NCBI GenBank assembly: GCA_037954325.1
Contig: JBBMNZ010000019.1
Location: 10,245,001-10,309,000, forward strand
DNA from: Fistularia commersonii
Lineage: Eukaryota > Chordata > Actinopteri > Syngnathiformes > Fistulariidae
Length of the DNA: 64,000 bases
Reading direction: 5' to 3'
Shown here: positions 24,801-36,400 of the stretch, one piece after another
How positions within the stretch are numbered: position 1 is the stretch's first letter
How the letters are laid out: each line of letters starts with the position of its first letter
The notes under the pieces: generated by a model
What the model saw: only the letters and a program-made list of their open reading frames with translations
Told to the model about the DNA's origin: nothing
Databases searched by the model: none
Program-made: the position numbers and the translations under genes

Positions 24801-27800
24801 CACTTAACACCTGTTTAATGTTGTGTTTCTTTATATGTGAAAATCAGCTCAAGTGGTTTAATTGCATAAAGGAAGAAATAGGAGTAAGAGCATTTTTCTT
24901 TAAGTCACTCAGTATGATTTCGGCTATTACGTCAATTTGAAGCAAAGGTAGCGAACTTTAGCAAAAATATTTCTTTCTTTTTTTTCTTTAACAGAAAAAG
25001 AAGCTGTCCACATGTGAGTTGAGACCCAGGTATTATTGAAGCAATTTTCTTATATTGTTGAATTATGGCAATGTAATCTTTGGAAAATTGGTCTTTCAAC
25101 CCTAAAACTCCTGTAGAGACGGTGCCCCCATTGGTCTTTGGTGGCAAATTAAGCATTGACACATGTTTATTTGAATGGCCAATGTCTGAAAACTATTTTG
25201 AAGATTTGAAGACTCAGTGATGATGAGATTGAACCTTAAATTTCCAAAAACTGGATGAGTGATACTTGTGGTCAACAACCACTTGAATAACAAGTCTCCT
25301 CTCACTTACGATCAGTTAATCATTATCACAAAGTGCCTGCCAAATTTATTGCTGCCAAATGTCATCTGCCATAATTGAAAATGTCCTCCTTTGAACAAAG
25401 CATGGTGAATGAATGGCTACGAGTTGGTCATGTAAGGACTTGGACTCCTAATAATGTTGTTCTTTCTTTTGTTCTTTTCATCTAACTAGCTCTGTAACTT
25501 TAAACTGGACATATCAAGCGTATAAAGGTTGATGCATGTAGAAACCGTAGGGAATACATAATCTCACAGCTTTCATCACATATTCTCTCAAGCAGCAACA
25601 TTGTACATTCATACATCAACAAGCACATTCAACAGAAATGCGATCCAAAAACATATGTTGTGTTTGTATTGCAAGATATCCAAAGATGAGGTCTTTACCA
25701 TCCAGACATTGTAATGACCCCCCACACAGACACACACGCATGCACTCACACACACACATAGTACACACAATACATACAGTGTGACTAAGGTCATCATAAA
25801 GCAGAGGGACCACTTAGAAACATGTCCTATGAAAAATTAATTCATTTGTAATATATGTTTATTCTCTCAATGCTTTTGTGTTTATCTAAACAGCTAAGAC
25901 AAAGTACTATTATACTCACACTTTGCCACTCAGACTCAAGGTTCTCGTTCCACAGAAAAATAAGAGCCTTTTACATCAGTGCACAGAAAGCACTACAAAA
26001 CATTCAAACATTTGGCCAAGGTCTCCTTTCAGTAACACTGTTGGTCTTCTGAGAGCTATCTAGACTGCAAAATAGAATGAAATTCTTACCTGGTAGACGT
26101 TACTTTTATTGTAGTGCATGTTCAGAATGCGATAAAGCTCTGTATCTCGACCAACCCGCAGCTGACTCTCTCTGCCCAGTCGAGAGGCACCATCCCTAGG
26201 TCCCAAACAGATAAACACACAATCAGATTAACAACCGCAAAATTAATGCCTGCAGTCATATGTTAATTGGTAATTTTTCACAGAGCAGCACGGTGATGCA
26301 GTAGTTAGTGGTCCCACCTCACAACGAGAAGGTTTGATTCACACATGTTTGCATGTTCTCCCCAAGTCTGTGTGCATGTCCTACAGTTTCTCCAGTTTCC
26401 TCCCACAGTCCAAAAACATGCAGAAGGTTAATTGGAAAAAATTGACCAGATATGTGAATGAGAGAATGAGTGGTTGTTTGTCGCAATATGTGGCCCTGCA
26501 TTGGCAAGTGGTCTAAGTTGAGCCCTGCCTCTCCCCAATGACAGCTAGGATACATATATATATTTACTCAATTCAAAGCACTTTATTTATCCCAGGAGGG
26601 CAATTAAAAAGCATCAACACCATCTCCAATGCATACTATATACATTTAAACAAAGAACATACTGCAAAAAGCAGATACTCAACAATTGTAAATTTCAATA
26701 CACACCTTGTGGAATAGTTAACTAAGAAAATGTTGTCATTTGATTTAAAAATGCATATTCAATACAAAAGGTAACAAATGCTCTAAATATAATCAATCTA
26801 CTGCGATGGAAAGTAACCGAGTACATTTACTCAAGAACAGTGCTTCTATTTCATTACATTTCAAAGGGTGATATTGTAGTTTATACTCATATATTATATC
26901 TTATAGATAACAGAAACTTATCAATCAGAAATTTTAGATGAGATTGACATTTTATTAAACTCCACTATAAATTCATCTTTTTTTAATGTCTTAACCACTT
27001 TAAGAGATAAGTCCATATGAAGTATATGGAACTATGATGTGAGTATACATTTTGTAACACAATGCAGTGTTACAATTTAACTACCAATCTGCTTTAATGA
27101 TAAAAAATTGGCTCCACTTTAATAAGGTTGAGCAATTAAGGGCTCCTACATAAATGTTTGTGTTTGACAACTTTAAAAGACAATAAAGATATAATCATTG
27201 ACACAATATCTTTTATATTACAGATGATACATTTTGGGCAGCAATACTGCTATAGCAAAATTTTCCTTCCAAAACAGAAGTTTGTCGTGTTAATACAGTT
27301 TCTGCAAGAAAATATCAGTTCAGCCTTTAGAACAACCCACTGGACAATACAATGTCAGCTCAAAACGACTTTGAAGACAGTTGAAATGTTGGCTCTCTTA
27401 AATTCCAGACATCCTGTTGAAAGTTCTATAAAGAATAAGTTCAACCTACCGGGTGAGAGCCTCGCGGACAGCCTGTCGTGCAAAGCGCTCCATCTGGATG
27501 TAGAAGAACTCTCTGAAGTTACTGAACCATTTAATCATCTGGGAGGTCACGCAGCGGTTAAACTGGACCACAGAGAAGACAGGCAGGTCAAGAGTCATCA
27601 TTTCAGCAAGACCAGGAGACCTCTTAGGTTGTTTCATCCTGTACATCATATTTATATAATAGGTGGTCTCAGGAAACAAGTTTCAGTCCATGTTTCTCAA
27701 AAGGTAGAAACTGATTTGTTGATTCGCAGAAGAAATTTCTTAATACAACATAATAATATATTTCCACAGTTTATTTTTACAGTTTTCAGCTCAACTTCGA

Positions 27801-30569
27801 ATTTTCATCAAATCAGAGACACAAAGATTTTGTATTTTGCAAATGACCCACTATTCAAATTTGTCTATATCTAATTCATCAGTCTCCCTCCATGATAACT
27901 GCTAACTGAGTCTCAGTGAGATGACATTGGGTTCCAAACTTAATTTCAATAAAAAATAAGCTTTTGAGGTAGTGACTGCTCTCAGGGGCAGATTTTAAGT
28001 TGTACTATCATGGTATTAACAGGAGGGGAAATGGAGCAGGAATTATCTTGAACAAGTGAGTTGAAGTGATTGCAGAATATCTCCAGGGGTGAGAGAGAGG
28101 TGATTAAGAAGTGATGGGCAAGCTTGGTATCCAGGATAGAAACACAGGGGGACAGAGGGACATGGCGGTAGACTTTGCAAAAAGAGTGGAAGTGGCTGTA
28201 ATGAATACTTTTCTCCTGAAAAGGCAGAAGCATAGGGTAATGTATAAGAGCCGAGGTAGGAGCACGAAGGTAGAGTACATGTTGTATAAACGATGTAATC
28301 TTAAGGAGATGAGAGGGGCTCTGGGTGGTCAGGGAGAGCTTTCAGATGATTGGAAAACAACAGCTAATATGATCAAGGAGACAGGTAGGAGAGTATTTGT
28401 GTCATCAGGAAAGAAGGTAGATAAGAAGACCCAGCAGTTGAACGAGGAAGTGTAGAAGTATATACAGAAAAAGCAGCTAGCAAAGAAGAAGAGGGACACT
28501 GTAGGGACTGAAGGGAGCAGACAGGAGTACAGGGATATGCTGCACAAGGTGAAGGTAGAGGTGGCAAAGGACAAGCAAAGGGTGTATGATGGCTTGTACG
28601 CTAGATCTGACAGTAGGTAGGGAGAGAATGATTTTTACAGGTTGGCAAATCAGAGAGATAGAGATGGCAAGGATTTACAGCAGGTTCAGGTGATTAAGGA
28701 TAGAGAGGGAAATGTATTGACAGATGTTAAAGGAGTGATGGGAAGATGGAAAGAGTACTCTGAAGAGCTGATGAATGAAGAAAATGTAAGAGACGAAAGA
28801 GCAGAAGAGGTGACTACTGTGGACCACAAAGTAGCAGAGATTAGTTAAGGTGAAGTGAGGAAGGCATTGAAGAGGATGAAGAGAGGAAAGGCATTTGGTC
28901 CTGATGATATACCTGTTGAGGAGTGTAAGTGTCTAGGAGAGGCAGTGGTAGAGTTTCTGGCTAGATTGATCAACAGGATCTTAGAGAGTGAGAACATGCC
29001 TGAGGAATGGAGAAGAAATGTGATGGTGCCGACTTTTAAGAATAAGGGAGATGTGCAAATTGCAGCAACTATAGAGGGAAAATTTTGATGAGCCATGCAA
29101 TGAAGTTATGGCAAAGAGTATTGGACACTAGACTGCGGGCAGAAGTCAGCATTTGTGAGCAGCAGTATGGTTTCATGCCTAGAGTACTACAGATACAGTA
29201 TTTGCTTTGAGAATGCTGGTCGACAAGTACAGAGTTAAGGTTAGAGGGAGCTTGATTATGCCTTTCAAGACCTAGAGAAAGCATACAATAGGGTGTGAAG
29301 AAATGGACTATGGTATTGTATGAGGAAGTCTGGATTGCCAGACAAGTATGTTACATTGGTGCAGGGCATGTATGCGAGATGTGACAGTGGTGACATCAGG
29401 AGTCCGCTCTGAGTCCCTTGTCTGCAGTGGTGAGGGACTGGCTGACAGATGAGGTTAAACAGGAATCTCCATGGACCATGAAGTTTGCAGATAACTTTGT
29501 GATCTGCAGTGAGAGCAGGGAACAGGTGGATGAAAATCTAGAGAGGTAGAGGTATGCTCTGGAAAGGACAGGCATTAAGGTTAGTTGCAGCAAGACAGAA
29601 TTTATGTGTGTGAATGAGAGGGACCCAAGGGGACAGTGAAGTTACAGGGGGTTGAGATAAAGAAGGTAGAGGATTTTAAGTACTTAGGATCAGCAGTCCA
29701 AAGCAATGGAGAGTGTGGAAAAGAGGTGAAAAAAACAGGTTCGAGCAGGTTGGAACAGGTGGAGAAAAGTGTCAGGGGTACTATGCAATAGAATATATCA
29801 GCCAGAATGAAAGGACAGGTGTACAGGAGAGTTGTGAGACCAGCAACTGTGTATGATTTAGAGACAGTGGCAGTGAAGAAAAGAGATGAGGCAGAGCTGG
29901 AGGTCACAGAGATGAAGATTTTGAGGTTATCTTTGGGTTATCTTTGGCGTGACAAGGATGGATAGGATCAGGAATGAATCTATCAGAGGGACAACACATG
30001 TTCGATGTTTTGGAGATAAGGCCAGACTGAGATGGCTCGGTCATGTAGAGAGAAGGGATAGTGAATATATTGGTAGACGGATCCTGGAATTGAAGTTGAC
30101 AGTCAGAAGGTCTAGAGGAAGACCAAAGAGTTAGATCTGCTGATGTAGTGAAAGAGGACATGAAGTTAGCTGGTGTCAGAGAAGAGGATACAGAATAGGA
30201 TTAGATGAAGGAGGTTGATTCGCTATGGTGACCCCTGAAGGGAAAAGCTGAAAGGAAAAGAAGGAGGTAGTGACTGCTCTTATTCTGTAATTTGGTCAAT
30301 ACCTATTGATCCCTTGTCAATACTATGCAGTAACAGGATTGAGTCTTTTCAATTCAGTTTTATTACAGTGATGTAAGAATACACTAACTGTATGTGTTGT
30401 TGAGGCATCTGTGTGAATATGACATACACACCTTGACATCAGGGAAGTATGTCTTCAATGTGTTGGAGCTTGGATAACGAGTGTAGAAGAACATGAGTTT
30501 GGCTTTCTTCAAGTGGCAGGGAGACAAGCCTTCTTGGGTGTATACATGAGGAGAGTTAAGGAGATACCT

Positions 30570-30625
<56 letters not shown>

Positions 30626-32440
30626 TTTGATCGCTGACAAAAAGGATATTCCCCCAGCAGTCAGGTAAAGTTCTCCGTCCATCCCTCCCCCTCCTCTGAT
30701 CCCCCTCTCCCGCTCTCTTCCTCCATGAGCGTGGCGTCCAAGGGAGGGATCCAGATGGCCCAGCAGGGGCAGTGGGGGGAAGGTGGGGTGAGATGAGAAC
30801 TCCAGAAAAGGGTCAGAGTTCAGATAGTCCTTACGAGATGGATGAAGGTGGGAGATCTGAGGATGTTGCAGGGATCGCGAGAAGAGCTGCTGCATGGAGT
30901 AGTGGAGGAGTGGAAGAGGGAGAGGAGGTGGAGGGGGAGGCGCAGGGAAGGAGGATGAGGAGGATGAGGAGGAGGATGAGGATGGATGGAAGGAGGAGGA
31001 GGGATCCTTAGATTGTGAAGATGGGGGTAGGGGGGGAGGGTGAGAAAGTGGCGGAGGACGTGGCAGAGAGGGGTGATGCAGGGAGAGGTTGGGATGAGAA
31101 GCGTTGAGAGGAGGGCCAAGGAGTGGGTGGGTTTTGCGTATATCAGGTGACCTTTGAACTGATGATGAAGGTTGCTCTGTTCTTTCAGTGCGATGTGGCT
31201 GAGCGGGATTCAAGCTGCTCATCTTGTGCTTCTCTCTGTCTCCATCCTGTCCTGCTGTCCTCTCCTCCCTCCCACGTCCTTTCTCCTCCACTCTTCCTCT
31301 TGTTAAAAGTCCCATCCACAGCCCCTTCTCTCTCCCTCCATCACCCCCCACATCTGACGGGAGGAAAGAGATGGCTGCTGGAGGAGAGGAGGGCTTGAGA
31401 TCTGTGGTTTCAGTGTAAAGGCGCAGGACACGGTCAATGACTCTGGCCACAGCGCTGCCCAGCTCCAACTTCAGTGCTTGAGCAAATTTCTGCCCTCCTC
31501 CCTCTCCTTCATCTTCGATCACTCCATCCCAGTCTCCTTTGACCAGCCCACCACAATCCAGCCACAAACCAACTCCCTCCATCACGCCCTCCAATTGTAG
31601 CCCTTCACCTCTTGCGCTCTCCATCCTTCTTTCTTTGTCTTTATGTCTTTCTTCTCTTTGTTTGTGGCTGGTGAAGCTGTCAAAAGGGGAGGGAGAAAGA
31701 AGGGAGAAAGGTTCCTTCGTCATCTCTCCTCCGTCAATATCCTCTTCATCATACAGCCCGTCTGCAATGTCCTCATCCTCCATCATCCCTACATCATCCC
31801 CTCCCTTCTTTCCATTGTCATTCCTGCACCTCCTTTTATTCTCCTCATCCTCTGTGTTCTTCTCTCCAAAAGCCTTCCAGACTTTCTCCTGCAGAGCCTG
31901 TAGTCTCTCTCTGGCCTCCTCCAACTGTTCCTTCAGCTCCTCTCTTTTACGCCTCCTACCCTCCCTCTCACCCAGGTGCCTTGTGCTTCCCTCCTCCTTC
32001 TCCCCTTCTCTTCGCCGGCTCTCCAACTTCAGCCTCTTCACTCTCAGGATGTCTTGACTCCACTCAGCTGCAAGTACAGCATCACTTTGCCTCTTCTTGA
32101 CCCCCAACAAGCTCTCGTCTGCCTCCATCACTCTCCCCTCTCCTCCCACTGTGCCCTGCTCCACCTGTCCATCCCTCTCTCCCCCATCTTCATCCAAGAT
32201 TCTGTCATCCAGGTGTCTGTGCATATTGAGGTTGGAATTATGTGATCCGATCCTCCTGGGAGCTCCACCAGGCTGAAGGAAATGGTGGATGAGGGGGAAG
32301 CCAGGTGGTCTGAAGGTGGGAGGGGGCCTACCTGCGCTGGGCTGAGGATGAACTCCTAACACGTCTGTGGAGCAGAGAGGGGGGGCAAATGTGTGTAATT
32401 GGGGGGCGGAGCCATCAAAGAGGTTTGTAGGTGAATCCAT
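21847..32440 (-). CDS. prox3: Prospero homeobox transcription factor, probably prox3
   Basis: Minus-strand exons: about 32440-30624 (large N-terminal exon), about 30570-30432, 27562-27450, 26195-26090 and 22020-21847. The N-terminal ~605 residues are low-complexity (Ser, Pro and Glu runs) but hold family landmarks: KKRQSDAVLAAEWSQDIL..VKRLKLE, the LQALQEKVWKAFGE coiled coil, FAQALKLELGSAVARVID, and FLSAIKS (compare SLSLIKS in PROX1). The homeo-prospero domain is unmistakable: QEGLSP.HLKKAKLMFFYTR, YPSSNTLKTYFPDVK, FNRC.TSQMIKWFSNFRE, LNMHYNKSN, VPERF, DPCWKKGIYKIICKLDS. The C-terminus ends PGCPVG and lacks the LQELLHE-like tail of PROX1. PROX proteins are nuclear DNA-binding regulators of cell fate. 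Calling it prox3 is inference: the sequence is divergent from PROX1 and PROX2, and its neighbours are 11q12-13 genes, in the paralogon expected for a third copy lost in mammals. A splice acceptor (ccttccag) sits just before the ATG, so the 5' UTR lies in upstream exons. The joint between the first two coding exons is problematic (see the CA tract). Confidence 0.85.
22105..22273. repeat. 87-bp tandem duplication
   Basis: Two adjacent copies with a period of 87 bases (caggttatataat starts at 22112 and 22199) differ by only a few substitutions. Each includes the 5' end of the adjoining transposon (cagtcactcctcacttaacg). Confidence 0.9.
22239..22699 (+). mobile_element. Tigger/pogo-like DNA transposon 5' fragment
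   Basis: The fragment begins with the terminal sequence cagtcactcctcacttaacg after TA. From about 22546 a frame reads KKRKVTSTAHGS, then RAIDLETKLKIIKQHEEGSK, characteristic of the N-terminal CENP-B/psq-type helix-turn-helix of Tigger transposases. The frame ends after about 50 codons with no DDE domain, so only the 5' end remains. It lies in the last intron of the prospero gene, on the opposite strand. Confidence 0.65.
22711..26089. other. Last intron of the prospero gene
   Basis: AT-rich intron with a short (CA)n near 25727-25760 and no recognisable exon or RNA gene. Small open frames (23492-23698, 23986-24180) lack similarity and splice context. Confidence 0.5.
26284..26552 (+). mobile_element. 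Fish SINE-like interspersed repeat
   Basis: The cagcacggtg...gcagt.gtta start, the B-box-like ggtttgattc, and the internal gcatgttctcccc and tttcctcccacagtccaaaa are the common fish repeat that I recognise from many teleost genomes. This copy is diverged. A further fragment (ctttatttatcccagga) follows at about 26570-26610. It lies in the prospero intron. Confidence 0.6.
27966..27982. repeat. Left target-site duplication of LINE
   Basis: gaggtagtgactgctct, repeated exactly at 30264-30280 on the other side of the retrotransposon. Confidence 0.9.
27983..30263 (+). mobile_element. 5'-truncated RTE-like non-LTR retrotransposon, decayed
   Basis: About 2.28 kb inserted in a prospero intron, antisense to the gene, and bounded by a perfect 17-bp duplication. 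Translation fragments show the end of the N-terminal region, then RT motifs MKRGKAFGPDDIPVEE and ILESENMPEEWR, then a FAD-N-FVICSESREQ segment (RT motif C, normally F/YADD). The C-terminal region reads LRWLGHVERRDSEYIGRR and ends near a short GAAAG-rich tail typical of this clade. Many stops and frameshifts interrupt it, and the catalytic Asp pair reads Asp-Asn, so it is inactive. Truncated relatives lie at 43766-44254, 51014-51180 and 51450-51915. The clade assignment is by recall of similar fish elements. Confidence 0.8.
30264..30280. repeat. Right target-site duplication of LINE
   Basis: Exact second copy of the 17-bp sequence at 27966-27982. Confidence 0.9.
30573..30623. repeat. (CA)25 tract at the prospero coding joint
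   Basis: Fifty-one bases of pure alternating AC on the + strand, thus TG on the coding strand. Upstream coding ends ...FLSAIKS in one frame, and downstream coding (RYLLNSPHVYTQEGLSP) is in another. Read straight through, the frame reaches a stop in LPAT-TGA soon after. The tract is therefore either intronic or frame-breaking. Confidence 0.95.
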
Positions 32441-34412
32441 CACTGGAAGGAAAAAAGCGGGAGAATAATGAAAGGTGATATCTACCTAATATTTTGGGGG
32501 AGTGACAATCTGTTATCAAAGCCTGGGGTAAATGTTTTATTTTTCTGCATTTAATAGTCAATGCAATGTATGTCCAGTCATGGAAAATACATTTTTAGTG
32601 TCTAATAATGGAGCAAGAAGAACAGGTGTATCTTTCTTATTATGACTTGGGTAGCAAACATTTTGTACTATAAAACCATGATCGTAATGTTGCCCCACGG
32701 AATCAAAACTTTTAAGCCACAACCTTTACTGACCCCGCCCCCATTAAAACAGACACATATCTTGCTCCTCATTATTTTATTCAATTTGCTCAATTTCATA
32801 TTAAATAAATCTCCAAACTTCCTCTCAGCTTCAGATCCAAAATCTGACATGACTATTCAGAAACACAGTGTCTGCGCTACTCGATAGCTAACATCCATAT
32901 TTGGCAAACATAAAGGATATACAGAAACAACATTAATCAAAAACACAGTATTATATACAACACAACAGGTCTCTGCACTACCTTGCTTGTGGAGGGCTTC
33001 TTTCTTATTTCTGATAACCAAAGAGAAAAAAAAGGGTGGGACTGACTCCCATTGTATTATGAAAAAATGCTTTAAAAAAGTATCCTTTTTTTCAATCAAT
33101 GTCTTTCAAGGAGAACTCTCTACCAGCCACCACAAACACAATGAAGAGGGAGAGAACCTTGATGTGGTGATCATAAAATGAAAAATACCAGCAAGAAATA
33201 TGATATAACAGTTCCTGTTATTAAAAGCATATCTATATAAACAATATCTACCATGAAAACTGATATATAAGTAAGTTTGGATTTTCATATCTAACGTTTA
33301 TAGAATGTTAGTGTTCAGGTGGAAGCCCACTGGAAGGGTAGCTATAATGAAGTGATTGGATATTTAACATACTTAATGTTGGTTTTCACAGTTTACATTC
33401 CAGCCACATGATACTGATACATGTGTGAAGGGCCACTATCAAACAATAAAACCAGCTAACCTTCATTTTCATAGTAGTAAATTACCACCTACCTTGGTTT
33501 CACAAAAGGCTTCTAGTCGATAACAAGACACAGCTGGGCTGCTTTTGAGCTGTAAAATGTAAGAATAATTTGTAACAGTGCAGAAAATGAATTCTAAATC
33601 ATGTGAAAGGTTTTCTCATACATCGCGTGAGAAAACACGCAGCTTGATGGAAGACAGACAGAGAGGAGAGAAAGGTTACCATCTGACTCCTGATCTTTGT
33701 CACAAGTGACCCACATCTCACCATGCCATCTTTCCTGTTGCTCTCCAATGTTTGCTGTCCGAAATATGACAGGTGCCATAAACCACAGCTTGAATAAATG
33801 TGTCTGAATGTAAAACTTATTCAGAGTAGGACAATAGTGCAAGCTTTCCTTTCTTTCTTTTACAATTTGCTGGTAACCTAAATCCAGTAAGTGTGGTTCA
33901 GGTTTTTTTTAAGACTGTTTAAAACTCCTGTTCTGCAGAGCTTTTGAACCATACCTGGAAAAGGCTGTAAATTTTGGAGCAATGAACACTAGGCTTGTTA
34001 ATAACAGTGTATTTTGCAGTTTAATCTGGGTTTAAAAATTGAGAAAACATCCACCCTTTTTCCCATGCAACCTCCTCTCCTGATGCCCCTTTCCCCCTTT
34101 TCCTTCCTCTCTATTCCTCCCTCATCCTCTCGTCTCTCTGTTATCAGTTCAGGCAGCTTGTTAAGCACTGTTTGATCAGAGTGTTTACTGTCAAACACAC
34201 ACTCCAGCACACACACACACACACACATACACACACACACACACATACACGTACACATGGAAAGATTCACACTGAAGAGAAAGGCTTGAGAGAGGGCTGA
34301 CAATGGTCAATGGCCCTTCGGGATTGAAACGGAGAGAGAGCACCGTGGACGTATGTAACAGTGTCTGTGTGCCTATGTGTATGTGAGTACGTGCATGCAA
34401 GGACGTGTGTAT

Positions 34413-34414
<2 letters not shown>

Positions 34415-34489
<75 letters not shown>

Positions 34490-34492
34490 CGT
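34415..34492. repeat. (GT)n microsatellite
   Basis: About 38 GT units, continuing into GCGT variants up to 34530. Confidence 0.95.
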
Positions 34493-34671
34493 GCATGCGT
34501 GCGTGCGTGTGCGTAGATGCATGCGTGCGTGTGCATTTGTGTAAGTACAATGTGTGTGAACAGTAGTCCTACTTAGCTTAGATAAAACCCTTAATCCACT
34601 TCAGATGGATATACTAACACTCACTGCACAGGGAGATGGATGGATGATAGATGGACAGATGTAGATAAAAA

Positions 34672-34707
34672 GATGGATGGATGGATGGATGGATGGATGG
34701 ATGGCTG

Positions 34708-34756
<49 letters not shown>

Positions 34757-34766
34757 TAGATGGATG

Positions 34767-34845
<79 letters not shown>

Positions 34846-34883
34846 GGATGGATGGATGGATGGATGGATGGATGGATGGATGG
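34672..34883. repeat. Composite (GATG)n(GATA)n(GATG)n array
   Basis: GATG units, then about 30 GATA units with a single TAGATG break near 34755, then GATG units again. The outer GATG blocks enclose the GATA core symmetrically. Confidence 0.95.
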
Positions 34884-35549
34884 ACAGCCCCAGGGTGCAA
34901 CATGAACAGAATAATCCTCCTATAAATAGCTAAATATCAATTATTCAAATGCCCTCTCCTCCCTCCTATAACACAGCCCAGATGGCAAGCAAACCAATGC
35001 GCTTATATCAGGGACAGATTAGCTTTTTAAAGCCAGCTGAAAGCTGCGCAAAAATTTTAACACTGAGCGATCAAGTATTAGATTAGATTGGGAATGGTGC
35101 TTGGACCTCTTCTGTTGGGCACATTTAGGGTATATATATATATATGTATGTATATATACATACATATATATATATACGAAAGCACAAACACACGAAACAT
35201 ATTTGGAAAGAGTGAGTCGCTGTGATGACAAATTTTCACAAAGATGACCCTTAAATATTATCAGGGCAGTCCACCTGGCATATAATATGTAATGTGGATT
35301 GTGAAAATTACCTAAAACATTTGGCATTTAGGTAACAGGGGCTGTTTGCATTAATTCAGATGCTCACAGGAAATGCAGTGTAACAGACCTCAGAATGGCA
35401 TCGATGCAGGGAAAATAGCATTTAAAAAGCAATCATGAAAAAAATGACCATAAAATTTGAGGAAAAAATCCTGAAAAAAACAGGACAATATATATGCAAA
35501 GAGGAAAAAATGATTAAGTGTTTTTCTGTTTGTAAATGACATTCCCTTT

Positions 35550-35699
<150 letters not shown>

Positions 35700-36054
35700 C
35701 ACGAAGCAGCGGTGTTTGAAGCCTGCGCGTGGAAACATCTGCCGGCTCCGCCACGCGAGAGATCCGCTCTGGCCATTCTGACGCACGAGCTGTCAGTTCG
35801 TGTGCATGTGTATGTGTGTGCGTGTGCGTGTGCGTGTGTGCGCGCGCGCGCCTCTGGCACGTCCTGTGACTAATTGGCAGGGTTGGACTGATGTCGCAGT
35901 ATGAAAAAAAAAGCCAACAACAACAACAAATAAATAAATAACAAAAGAACAACGATAGACTCGCTGGGCGGATATGTCTCCCGAGTCATTTAACTCAGTC
36001 GCAGTTAATGCTAACTTTGAAGTTTGTCAAATAAAAATGGAAAAATGAACTCAC

Positions 36055-36400
36055 TCTTGGGCTCCAGCGGTGTCGCCTCCGAGTCGGTTAGCCGTTTGTG
36101 TGCCTTCTACCTCGGTCGACAGTCTTCACTTGGCACCGGGCGAGCTTCGGGCACACAAACCAACCGGTAACGAGTTTTTTTTTTTTTTTTTTTGTGTGTG
36201 TCCTTTGTTCCCCCAACTGTCGCTCTTTTACTCAGTTATCAACCGCCGCCTCTTCCCTCTAGTTGTCAGCAGCGTTTTCCTTTTTTTTTTTTCCTCCCTC
36301 TCTCGTCAACCCATCTCTCTCTGGCTGGCATCCGTGGTGCGCGGTGGGCGGGCGCGCTGGAGAGCTGTCCACTTGACAGTTCCGGTCCCTCCCATGTTGG
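36055..36400 (-). promoter_or_regulatory. Candidate prospero-gene promoter and noncoding first exon
   Basis: On the minus strand GGAGCCCAAGA ends at 36055 and is followed by gtgagttc, a strong donor. The preceding ~350 bases are CpG-richer than the flanks (gcgcggtgggcgggcgcgctgg near 36338). I infer a noncoding first exon and promoter joining the acceptor at 32443. Transcripts would be needed to confirm it. Confidence 0.4.

Noticed and set aside
27158..27874. 238-codon + strand open frame
   Set aside because: It is antisense to the prospero exon at 27450-27562 and its flanks, with no recognisable domain.
28111..29088. Several open frames with reverse-transcriptase-like segments as host genes
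   Set aside because: They are broken parts of one LINE bounded by a 17-bp target duplication.
30509..30620. Continuation of the long prospero frame through the TG repeats to LPAT-stop
   Set aside because: The conserved homeo-prospero sequence continues in another frame, so this tail is not the normal protein end.
31539..32057. 172-codon + strand open frame rich in Ser, Pro and Leu
   Set aside because: Complement of the Glu/Arg-rich prospero coding exon; the minus frame has family motifs and this one does not.
35130..35176. TA-rich palindrome as a replication origin or matrix site
   Set aside because: It is a simple TA/TATG repeat with no further supporting structure.
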